From contig AP031353.1 in assembly GCA_037833965.1 (NCBI GenBank), positions 22,756,501 to 22,820,500 of the forward strand: a DNA stretch of 64,000 bases, written 5' to 3'. Position 1 is the first letter of the stretch. Each line of letters begins with the position of its first letter. Made by a program: the position numbers and the translations under genes. The notes beneath the pieces were generated by a model, which made no database searches, was not told the DNA's origin, and saw only the letters and a list, made by a program, of their open reading frames with translations. The stretch is from Marchantia polymorpha subsp. ruderalis. Taxonomy: Eukaryota > Streptophyta > Marchantiopsida > Marchantiales > Marchantiaceae. Of this stretch, positions 1 to 9,309 are shown one piece after another.

Positions 1-640
1 GAGTAGCGAAATCCGTACGAACTGTACGGACGAGTGCGCCTTCGGCCGGTCGGGATTTTGGAGACAAGAGCGCCGATGGAAAGGCGAGAGAGACGGACAG
101 ACTAGACGGAGTCCGTTGACCGCGGTCAACGCCTTCGGCGCTGCGCCTACAGTGAAGGACTGCGCGGACGGCCGAGAGATCAGTAGACCATCCTACGCCT
201 TCGTCGGAGTAGAGACGACCTTCGGATCAGTAGCTACAACGTGCGGCGCGGATGAGTGTGCCTCCTACGCATAGGCGACTCCCTGTGGATAGGCGATCCT
301 TTGCGGACGTAGACTTGTGCCTACGCATAGGCAGAGAAAGTTCGCCTACGCAAAGGCAGGACTCACCCCCGGTGCAACGCAGAAAAAGGAAGGAGCCGGC
401 GGAAGATCCGCCTTCGGTTCAAGGGCCTTCGGGGCAAGGCCCTCCGGCGGCGAGATCGCCAAGATATGCGCCTTCGGCGCCAGGGCCCTCGGGCCACCGA
501 GCTACAAACAGAGAGCCGGCGGGAAATCCGCCGGAAGGTGCGCCTTCGGCGGAAGGGCCTTCGGGCTAAGAGACATCGGGCGGGCCGCCTTCGGCTCAAC
601 CGCCAACAGCGGTAGACGCCTTCGGCGCTGCGCCCTCGGC
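1..640. repeat. GC-rich region dense in short CCTTCGG and CCTACGC palindromic motifs
   Basis: The stretch is packed with variants of GCCTTCGGCG and CGCCTACGCATAGGCG, many of them self-complementary. Two overlapping frames stay open through parts of it (252-569 and 317-673) and encode Pro/Ser/Gly-rich repeats such as APSA-GPSG. One of these frames probably held the N-terminal repeat part of the protein encoded at 658-1968, now out of frame with it. I see no domain here. It could equally be a GC-rich satellite-like expansion. Confidence 0.5.
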
Positions 641-657
641 GAAAGAAGTGCCGGGAA

Positions 658-1968
658 TTGCGCCTACGCGTAGACGCATCCTTGGCGCAGTACCTAAGGG
701 TGGAGCATGACCGATCGGTGGAGCGGATTGATTGTCCGCAGGGTGAAATTCGTGCGCGCAATGCACAATTACACCCCGCGCAGGTACATTCCGCACGATC
801 GCCTTCGGCGGTAGACGCCGGCGGCGAGGAGGTTACAGTCGCGGCGGGACAAGGACAGGCGGACGATGCGAATTTGGCAGGGCCGCATTCACCCACCGCC
901 TTGGACATCTTAGTAGGGAGCAGCGAGGCTGCAGGAATGCCAGCGGCGGCAGAGCACGCAGACATCTCGCAGCCCCGCACAGGCCAGTCGCCGACGCATT
1001 CAATGGCGACCGAAATCCTCAATTCAAAGGATGACGAAGAAGGAGTATCCACGGAATCAGTGTCGGGATCGATATCCACCGAGGAGGAGGAGGAGGAAAT
1101 GGTAGGCGCGCCGACGGCGGCACTCTGTGAGCAGGTAGTACCTCAACTGAGGTACCTGGACCCCAAGATGGAGAAGTACGCGGACCCTCGCCAGCCTGGG
1201 TCCTACGTCGAGTTAGTGTGTAGGCGAACTCGCACTAAAGTCCACACCAGCAAGTTGTTGGCCCGGGTGGACCAGGAACTTAAGGATTTGCGGGAGAAGC
1301 ATGAGTGCCTATGGGGTCAGTACAACCTCAATAGGAAGTTGTACAAACACTTTGACAAGACGAAGGACGAGAAGCTGGAAGAGTTCGCCAAGAAGAAGGC
1401 AAAGCTCACAAAGGCGCTGGATTCTGAGCAGGCTCAAAATCGAATTTCGTTAGAGGAGCTCGTGCGACAGACACGGTTGTAAGAGCAGTGTCAGCTCGCA
1501 CGACAGGCGGATGAGGAATTAATCCGCAGACTGCAGTCCGAGTGCGGAGAATTGAGAGCACAGCGTGCGGAGGCCGAATTGCAGTTGGTTGTAGTTGAAG
1601 ACGATCGCCGGCGGGCGGCAGATCGCACAAAGGAAGAGATGGCGAGGCGAGTCACCCACTGTCTCAGGGGCTACGCCTACTGGGAAGTGGCGGCGTAGAA
1701 GAAACTCACACTGCGCGAGTTAGAGCTTCGTGCAGCCGGGTTGTTGACAGGTGACAGTCGGAGTCGGCGGCGAGTGGCGAAGAAGTTAGACTCTTTTCTG
1801 TCGATGTCACGGGACATCATGGCCACTCTTGAGACGGAGGTTTCCGCGGTGTTGCGGCGGTTGGGACTGCGCAGTCGAGCTGAGGACTGGCAGGATAGGG
1901 AGTTAGTGCGCGGCAGTCCGTCGCTTAGGAGGCGAAGCACAGGTTCTGCGGAGTGTAGTGCAGTGTAG
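658..1968 (+). pseudogene. Broken coiled-coil protein gene, probably of a repetitive element
   Basis: One frame is open from 658 to 1968 except for a TAA at 1480-1482 and a TAG at 1696-1698. There is no ATG at the left edge, and the frame closes at 613-615, so an upstream frameshift is likely. The middle part (about 1150-1620) is rich in Glu, Lys, Leu and Arg and reads as a long coiled coil (motifs such as KDLREKHECLW and EELIRRLQSE). The C-terminal part carries CLRGYAYWE and a run of Ser/Arg/Leu. The two stops and the shifted N-terminus indicate a decayed copy. From memory the protein style resembles a large family of Marchantia hypothetical proteins; I recognise no catalytic domain. A programmed readthrough product is possible but less likely. 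Confidence 0.5.
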
Positions 1969-2371
1969 TGCTACTTAGGACTTAGAAGGTATAAAGTAGT
2001 TCAAGGCGTCTTGCCTTGGGATTCTTCCAGTTTTGGAAGTGCAGATTAGGAACTCATTTTCTCTGCGTGTTTGTGTACTTAGTTCTGTCACCACGCAAGA
2101 GGAGCTACACCTTGGCGGTCCGCATTGTGTAGCTGAAGGCCTTCGGCCGAATGTTCAGAGCTAGTACATTGGTTAGAGACTTGAGTAGTTCGGATCTACA
2201 CCTGCGGGTGATTGCCGATGCTCAGAGCCAGCGACGAGTTAGATACTTGAACAGTTTCCCCTTACACTTTCGAGTGATTGTTCCTGATTGTACTCCTTCG
2301 GGATTTTTCCCCTGAATGCCAAAGTGAAGTTTTGCTACTTCGTGTAAGCCTTGGTTGTAAATCAAGTTACG

Positions 2372-2415
2372 CTGCAGCAGGTGCCTTAAGGGTAACCTGA
2401 AGGCACCTGCTGCAG
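2372..2415. repeat. Perfect 16-bp inverted repeat (hairpin)
   Basis: The left arm 2372-2387 (CTGCAGCAGGTGCCTT) is the exact reverse complement of 2400-2415, with a 12-nt loop. It is seen directly in the sequence. Confidence 0.9.
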
Positions 2416-2421
2416 AAAGAA

Positions 2422-2451
2422 AGAAATACTACAGGCCCCTGTAGTATTTCT
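2422..2451. repeat. Perfect 13-bp inverted repeat (hairpin)
   Basis: The left arm 2422-2434 (AGAAATACTACAG) pairs exactly with 2439-2451, leaving a 4-nt loop. It sits 6 nt after the previous hairpin. Its right arm overlaps the start of the direct repeat at 2440-2497. Confidence 0.9.
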
Positions 2452-2497
2452 GGGAATGACAAGTGCCTAAGAATTCAAACTCTTCAATAGACTGTTA
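2440..2497. repeat. Direct repeat, copy 1 of 2 (58 bp)
   Basis: This closely matches 2839-2896. Shared blocks include TGTAGTATTTCTGGGA and GAATTCAAACTCTTCAATAG. The 399-bp offset could reflect a short terminal-repeat element or a local tandem duplication. Confidence 0.8.
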
Positions 2498-2838
2498 TGG
2501 TGTGTTACTGGAACGTTTCTCAGTGAGTCCTTCCATGCGGACCTGTGTTATCTGCGCGTTTTGTGAGTTGAGCGTGTTTTTCGCCGCGTGGGAGTGACTT
2601 CGATCCGAAGTAGGAAGTCCAACCCGGGTTTCCCACACTAGCAGAAAGCTAGTGGGAGGGTTGTAAAAGCCGGAGTTGGGAGTCACTACCCGCAGATTCG
2701 CTAAGTGTACTCGCGAGAGACTTTTCCCACCCTGAAATCTTAAGTAGAGATCTGGGTTGTGTTTCTGTAGTTTCAGCTGTGTGTGTGTGTGTTGTACGCT
2801 GCACTGTGCGACCTCCGAGTGAGCTCCGAGTGAACACT

Positions 2839-2896
2839 TGTAGTATTTCTGGGAGTGACAGTCGCTTGAGAATTCAAACTCTTCAATAGTCTGTTA
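2839..2896. repeat. Direct repeat, copy 2 of 2 (58 bp)
   Basis: Second copy of the repeat at 2440-2497, with a handful of substitutions and no length change. Confidence 0.8.
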
Positions 2897-3027
2897 AATG
2901 TGACACTTTGTACCCTGTGTGTTCTTTTGTCCCTGTGAGTTCGATTTTTCTATCACTATATTGCAGTTTTAGACTTTAGTGGATTATTACATAAGAAGTC
3001 AACAACTTCTTTTTGTTGTCATATATA

Positions 3028-3135
3028 ATGTTCAAGAAAATATACTCTATTTGCCGATTCTTGATGTTTTTCATGTACTCAAAACGCAAACGTAGAATTA
3101 AATCCCACGGATTCGCTGAACAGTTTCAAATATTG
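3028..3135. repeat. Dispersed repeat also found at 9096-9205
   Basis: The block TTCAAGAAAAT...GATTCTTGAT...CACGGATTCG is shared, diverged, with 9096-9205, which lies just beyond the 5' end of the minus-strand hAT-like relic. It is therefore probably a fragment of the same transposon family. It ends about 40 bp before the truncated WWE-gene copy starts. Confidence 0.6.
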
Positions 3136-3171
3136 TTCGACAACCTGCTGGCTTTCACGATGAAATAGAGT

Positions 3172-4616
3172 TGGAATTGGAGCTCATCGCGAAGTAGTTT
3201 CGTCGAGTACATAAGTACTGGGCCGTCGCCGCGAGTCACATGGAGTATAGTTCCGAGAAAGAGCGTCTAGAGAGGGCAGAGAGGCGAGCCGCGAGACACA
3301 TGCTCCAATGGCCTTAGAATCATCTGAAGATGTGGATCAAATTAATGATCGACCGCACAGGTCTCCAAGTTCGATCGAGTCAGACTCTTCGATCATTTCT
3401 CAAGGACTGGCTGCCGCCATTCCGGCCGGTCACCGATCTCTACCGGCGAACACAATTCGGTACGACTTGCAATATTTCATACTCCAATTTCATGGTTGCG
3501 CAGCATGGAACAGAGACATACGTCCCCACAATCCGACAATTGAAGGCCCGGCATTAAATTAGTCGAGGAAATTTACTGCTAGTTGCAAAATAGCAGCGAG
3601 TACACGGACACGCGTAAACCTCGTCCCTCTGGAAGTGACGACTGAGGATCATGAAAGCCTCGAGACTTCATACGGCGTTGCTTCTGTTGAAATGCCCACC
3701 CGTCAGGCGTTTCGACATCACTGTCCTTCAAATCTTCCGTCAGTCACAGCGGTGACACTCCAGCTCCCTTATGCCTTTATGGACCCTTCCATCAGATCAC
3801 TTCAGAAGCCAGAGCGATCGGCCTTCCGGGCCTTCGTATTCTGACAGAGCTCCCGGGTTGAGAAGCCTTCGAAGCCTTCATAAGATCTTAGTCCATCAGA
3901 GCTTCCGGCAGGAGGAGTAGTAGCGGTGGGAGAGGTGTCTGTCGGGGCTTCGCGTTCTGGCAGAATTTCCGAATTGAGATTCCTGTCAGCGCGAACATGT
4001 GTATTCTTCAACCGTGCGCGGATCCGCAAGAGGCAGGCGTCTGGTGGAGGGACGATGTTTCCTGGAGGAAGTATGGATCTGCGCATCAGAAGCAGATCAG
4101 AAAAGGTCTATCGTCTGGTGCGAAGGCTTTAGACCTTGGCAGGATCAAGTCGTCCGTGCATCCGAAGGGAGCACGCTACACGGTGCTCCTGAAAAGGATG
4201 GAGCAGGTGGCCGTAAGCAGCGGGCAGATTAGGCCCATCAAGATCATCGACCGCAAGGCAGTCAAGGCAGGAAAGTCCAAGACTCCTCCACAACCGGTGA
4301 GTCCCTCGTTGTTGGAGCTCCGATTTACCGCATTCTGTAGAGCTTGACATCCCATCCCATCTGGATTTCCTCGATTTTCCTCGATTTGCGTCTGGTTCAT
4401 CTGTTTCACCCGATCGGGGGTTTAAATCTTGCCCTGATTGTTTGCCTGCTTGCACAGGCGCTGGCACCATCCCCGCCGCCTCAGCAGAAGAATCCAGTTA
4501 TAGTCCATTACAAGGACTTGTCTGGTGTGCTAAAACAGTATGACCAGGACATCGCAAAAGTGTTGCTGAAGGCAATCGCTAATGGGCAGGGGTGGCTTGC
4601 TCGGGCGAGCTCGAGG
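3172..4616 (+). pseudogene. Truncated duplicate of the tandem WWE-domain gene (copy A)
   Basis: This block matches 11583 to about 13200 over both exons and introns. The first WWE-like domain is readable at about 4029-4296 (motifs GVWWRDD, GARYTV, MEQ, SGQIRPIK). It is followed by a donor GTGAGT and an acceptor TTGCACAG around 4455-4461. The next exon gives the start of a second WWE domain (IVHYKD, KQYDQD) and then loses homology near 4616, before the part containing the aromatic core of that domain. Upstream there is an in-frame TAG and a 1-nt difference from copy B. Copy A also lacks about 155 bp present in copy B around 11810-11960. I infer a segmental duplicate that is no longer a full gene; transcription is not excluded. 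Confidence 0.6.
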
Positions 4617-4699
4617 AAATCAACAATCACACCGATCATGTTGGAAGTAAGAAGTGAACTCGATATTGTAGTAGTGAGAGTAGGATATATTAAGTAGCA

Positions 4700-5286
4700 A
4701 AGGAGATATCGATGATGAGTACATGGATCGTAAATATAACTGCCTAGAAAAAAAAGGAGAAGAAGACAAGGAAGACATAATACAACACAGATTATCCTAA
4801 TCTGCTCATATATTGCACTCGGTAATTATATACTAACAACATCCACTCTCGAGGTCAGTATCGTAAAGTTCTAATGCAAGCGCATTGTATCCTGACAGGA
4901 TACTGACAGCATGTACTAAGGTACATCATGGAACATCAAATTCGGACTCGGATGGGGACTCATGGTCGGATTCGGACTAGAACTCGGACTGGAACTGAAG
5001 GGGATGTATTGCCGTATAATGACGAGGTAGTAGCCCGATGGAATTATGTGGCTCCTAGTGACATAATTGTAAATCAGCATAATCGGATTCCAGTCTTATG
5101 AAGAGACCTCCCGAATGTCGAGCAACCGATGTTAACCCCGATCCCCAACTGATTCAACCCAAAACCACACTAAAACCTTTAGTGAGTGTTTATTGACTTT
5201 TAAGTTTTTGAAAATTAAAAGATGAAAAATACTTCTCGTTTTAAACTCTTGTTTGCACTTTATAAAATGGCTTGTTTTAAATTATT
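4700..5286. other. Intergenic, no gene seen
   Basis: No coding signal. A short stretch at about 4934-5000 holds imperfect iterations of a GGACTCGG-like unit. Beyond 5180 the base composition drops to very AT-rich. Confidence 0.5.
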
Positions 5287-5310
5287 ATTGTTTCATCGCG
5301 ATGAAACAAT
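5287..5310. repeat. Perfect 24-bp palindrome
   Basis: ATTGTTTCATCGCGATGAAACAAT is its own reverse complement with no loop. A second copy of the core lies at 5344-5365, and half-sites (ATGAAACAATCATT) lie between and after them. Confidence 0.95.
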
Positions 5311-5343
5311 CATTGATAATGAAACAATCATTTATAAGGTGTG

Positions 5344-5365
5344 TTGTTTCATCGCGATGAAACAA
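5344..5365. repeat. Perfect 22-bp palindrome, second copy
   Basis: This has the same TTGTTTCATCGCGATGAAACAA core as 5287-5310, in otherwise AT-rich DNA. Confidence 0.95.
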
Positions 5366-5399
5366 TCATTTATAATGAAATCATAACTGTTTGGTTAAT

Positions 5400-6401
5400 A
5401 AGAAATCAGTCAACTAATCTACTGACTGCAGACCATATTCATACGATAACAAAAATGGCGAGCATTAAACTAGGAAGATATATCCAAGTGTGAAAATCAA
5501 TCTTTAAAAATAAACATGACGAATGTGTCGAAAATGTACTTGTATAAAACATTTTGTGAGAGAAATTGATATTCTTATAACCACTATTTAATGTTTGTGT
5601 TTAAATGTATATTTAAAACTGTGTAATATTTATGATTGTAATCAAAATATAATTCGTTGAATAAATTTCTAAATAAAATTTATTCAATATTAAAATATAA
5701 AAAAGAGTCGCAGTATGTTACATTCTCATATTAACAATACGTGTATAATAAATAAATATTATTTGTATTATATACATTAATTTATATAATATTATAATTT
5801 TATAATCAATAATATGCATTTATTAGTAACATATTGAGTCTGTTAATAATTGAGAACAACTCATGAACAATCTGTGTGTTTAAATCAATTATTTATTTCA
5901 CTATGAGTGAAATAAATAATGCAATGAATTTTAATATTTTATAAAATAAATGTAATAAAGAATAAATTATTCTAAAATATTTTCTTTTCAAAAATATATT
6001 CAAATAAATTTTTTCCTCAATTTTTAATGTTACAATGATTTATCTATTAAAATTGAAAGTATTATTTTTTATAATTGAATATTAGATGGTGATAAATATA
6101 CATTGATTCAATTTAATTTAATATCCAGTACTTCAATTAATTTGTTATATCTTGGATTGTTCAACTCAAAAAACATTAAATACAATTTTAAAATACAATG
6201 AAAAAAAATGAATAGCATAATAATCTATACATGCTAGACAAGATTATCATATATGAATTAAGATGATTATGACCAGTGGCACAGACAAGGGAGCCATTCT
6301 AAAGAAATGTTTAGAAAATGTCTGATCATACTCATGTTTGGAGCTTGATTTTGAAACATAATGCAGAGTTGGCGTGTAATCTCATTTTAACATGTACAGT
6401 A
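5400..6401. other. AT-rich intergenic DNA with a 15-bp hairpin
   Basis: No reading frame of note. A perfect hairpin lies at 5888-5920 (15-bp arms, ATTATTTATTTCACT on the left, loop ATG). The rest is AT-rich sequence without recognisable element termini. Confidence 0.5.
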
Positions 6402-6539
6402 GTTGAATCTTCAAGCTTACGATGAATCGTCAGTTGCCATGAACCATCGACTGATACTCGTCAAAAAGTTGTTGAAGCTTCAAGCTTACGATGTATCATC
6501 AGTTGCCACTAGCCAGGGATTCATACTCGTCATAAGGTC
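6402..6539. repeat. 69-bp tandem duplication
   Basis: Units 6402-6470 and 6471-6539 share TTCAAGCTTACGATG, CAGTTGCCA and ATACTCGTCA. A short open frame crosses both units, but nothing suggests it is a gene. Confidence 0.8.
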
Positions 6540-6599
6540 GTATGTCTCGCACTTCACATTTCATGACTTTGTTGCAAGCTTATGAAATAATGTTTGGCG

Positions 6600-7547
6600 G
6601 AATGCAAGCAAGTTAAATGTGTAGATTGCAGCCTTTCAATGGTGACAGAATCAAGTGACAGAAGTGAGTTTTTTTTTCAAATGTGAAAATGCGATCGAGT
6701 ACTTGGTGATGAACGAGTTCAATGTTTACTTGTCAAGTCTGGAATAGTGCGCGAGATCTTCTCACCAACAAAGCTATGCACAGTCATCGGCAGACGACCT
6801 CAGAAGTACGTGCAGTGCACCTAAACTCCAAGGATGTCTTTTGGTGGACGATGTGCCAGATTGTTCTTGTTTGCGTTATTTTCTAGAGTGGCTCGAGAAC
6901 ATTAGTGACCTGCTTTCGACAACAGTTTTTCATTAGCATTGTACTCATCTCAATCCTTGTCTGTTGCAACTCTAACTTCGGGTATCACTGTAAATGTTTC
7001 CTCGTCATTAAGATGATGAAGCTAAGAACGTTAATCTTTGTATATTCCGTAGATTTTGAGTTGAAGACACAAAGTCCAACTTGAAATCTATGGAAAAAAA
7101 TAATTACAGTTCAAGTTCACATACTACGACAGCATCAGTAATGATCTTCCCAACTTGCTCATAAGTAAATTGACTATTTTCCTTGATCATGGTTTCAAAG
7201 TTCATGGCACCATGTCGAGGACAATACTAGAAACAAGCCACCATGAGTTAACACAGAAAGAGTACAACGCAAAGGCTCTATAGAAACTTAACGTATGCTT
7301 ATTGGCCCTCAAAGAGATCTAATCTAGAAAAAAAATCTAGAACTTCAATAGAGTTATGCTTCGATATTACTCTGAGTGCTATGGCAAAAGAAGTTTTACA
7401 TGCTAATCTACAATCTCAGTAGCACTAAATCAAATGGTTAGTTAAATTGATAACGACTTGTGATCATTGCAGAAAAATCTATCAATAACCTTCTGATTGG
7501 ATTTATTATTTGCGATTTTTTTCTCAATGTATATAGAGAGAGAGTGA
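6600..7547. other. Intergenic or decayed element DNA, no gene seen
   Basis: No coherent frame. It abuts the C-terminal end of the minus-strand transposase relic and may be the non-coding end of that element. Confidence 0.4.
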
Positions 7548-9091
7548 GCCAGTTACTGATTGGCCTTCTTGTTAAGAAGTCTTGTCTTAACCATCTTCAA
7601 AGATGAGAAAGTGCATTCAGCTGATGCTGTATTCAAAGGTAATGTAAGAACCAACATTATCACTCAGAACAGAAGAGTATAACAATCCAATTTGTTAGTT
7701 TCATACAATGAAGCTCATAGCAGAAAGTGAAGATGTATCTTTCAAGGTTTCGTTAGATTTCAGATTTATCTGGAAATTGCGCAATTTGTTGTTCAAGCAA
7801 ACTGTGCTCATAATTTGTGAAATACATCGGATATATCTTGCTTAAAGCCATTAGCTGACCAAAGTCAACAGCGTCTTTCAGATTTGCAGGATTGAGTAAA
7901 GCAATACGCGTTAGAAGAATCAAGTACTCTCTTAAGAAACGATCTTGAAGTTACCCAATCTGCATATTGTTAACGCGATAAAAAATATCAACTTTGAAAT
8001 GATGCTCAAAAGTGAATTGTCGAACATCACATCTTGGACGACCGGGACGCGATATAAATGGAATCAAGTTGAGTAACAATGATATGGTTAGCTTGGCAAA
8101 AACAATTCACGGTGCTAAGTAACAAAGTTCATACCTGATCAAAACAAAGATTCTCAAGTTTGACCTTTGTGATGTGCACGAGGTCCATGTCATTTACAAT
8201 TTCTTGATCTTTTTTCTGAGGCATACTGGACAAATTCATTGTTTTCAGCAAAATAGACTTGAATAGATGAAGCATGAATACAAATTCAAACTAGTATGCA
8301 ACTTCAAGTAGCCTTGAAGCTTCAGCTCTAGATTTCGCAAGTGCTACTTGCTCCACAATTGTCTTCAAGATCTCAAGAACACGGCCTAAGAAAAACATAA
8401 TGGGATGGCAAACAAGTGTCTGTTGTTCAACGCAAAGATTGTTCTTGTTTCAAGCTCCATCCGGTAACTAAATCGTCAAAATTTATAGCACCGCAAAGTT
8501 GCTCAGCTTATCGAGGATGCAAACGATTGAGTCCTTTGCAAGAAGATCTTACGACAACACAAATCAACAAAAGATCCAAAAAAAAACTTGAAACTTAGCT
8601 GCAAACATTATTGCCAATTGTAAACGACCTGCAAGAAAATGTACATAGTACGTCAAGTAAAACTCTTCTGGGATGAGAATACTGAGATCGCTGATTGCAC
8701 CACCCACATTGGAAGCACCATCATAACCTTGTTTGCAAACACGAGAAAATAAAAGCATGTGCATATTAAGTGTGGAAGTGATTGCAGACTTTAAAGATTT
8801 AATTTGAGTATCAATAACATGTACAATTTCCAAAAATCATTTTTGAATGTATACTTTGTTGTAAACATATTGGAAAACAAGGTACATTTGCTCTTCTGTT
8901 GACTCATCCCGTGCTTTATTCACCAACAAACAGAAGATTAAATCCTCAATTTTCTTCAAGATGCAATTCTTTACAATAAACGTGTGGACCTTCAAGATCT
9001 TCATCTGAATATTAAGTGATTTTATTATTACATTTTCAGGAGCATTGTTGAGACAAATATTGGCGTATCTAACGTTGTGCTTGCAGATCAT
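7548..9091 (-). pseudogene. hAT-type (DUF4371/ZMYM-like) transposase relic
   Basis: Reading the minus strand from 9091, one open piece (9091-8837) carries a KKIEDLIFCLLVNKARDES segment followed by EEQM, typical of the DUF4371 region. The next piece (8833-8564) carries QGYDGASNVGG followed by YYVHFLAGRLQLA, a diverged form of the family's conserved GYDGASNM...YYVHCFAHRLQLA block. Further along, around 7655-7548, the same strand reads LTLPLNTASAE and SSLKMVKTRLLNK, the hAT C-terminal dimerisation motif. The pieces lie in the expected N-to-C order but are separated by stops, and no full-length frame remains. I infer an inactive domesticated or dead copy. Terminal inverted repeats were not located. 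Confidence 0.8.
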
Positions 9092-9095
9092 AGAA

Positions 9096-9205
9096 ACAAG
9101 TTCAAGAAAATTTTCTTTATTTTTTGATTCTTGATATCTATCATGTATTTAAAACACAAATGTTGAACCGAAAGAAATCGCACGGATTCGATGAACACTT
9201 TCAAA
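9096..9205. repeat. Dispersed repeat related to 3028-3135
   Basis: Diverged copy of the block at 3028-3135, next to the 5' end of the hAT relic and so likely part of that transposon's 5' region. Confidence 0.6.
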
Positions 9206-9309
9206 CGAGTCACTTTCCGAAACGCAAAACTCATATGCTTCGAACGGAGTCAAACATATATGCAACCACTAGGGAAGGGATTTTGACCAAGAAGTTGGAT
9301 CATCCGACA

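Larger units (their letters stand above)
1969..3027. other. Non-coding tail of the element, with hairpins and a direct repeat
   Basis: No convincing gene. A TATAAA-like box lies near 1990. The stretch holds two strong hairpins (2372-2415, 2422-2451) and a 58-bp direct repeat (2440-2497 and 2839-2896), listed separately. This could be the untranslated or terminal region of a transposable element associated with the coiled-coil gene, but I could not find element termini. Confidence 0.4.

Noticed and set aside
363..1079. Minus-strand 238-codon frame opposite the coiled-coil gene
   Set aside because: Arg-rich low-complexity antisense of GC-rich repeats, with no domain; a shadow frame.
1969..3027. 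Complete LTR retrotransposon around the coiled-coil gene
   Set aside because: A direct repeat and a TATA-like box exist, but no paired LTRs, primer-binding site, polypurine tract or reverse transcriptase were found.
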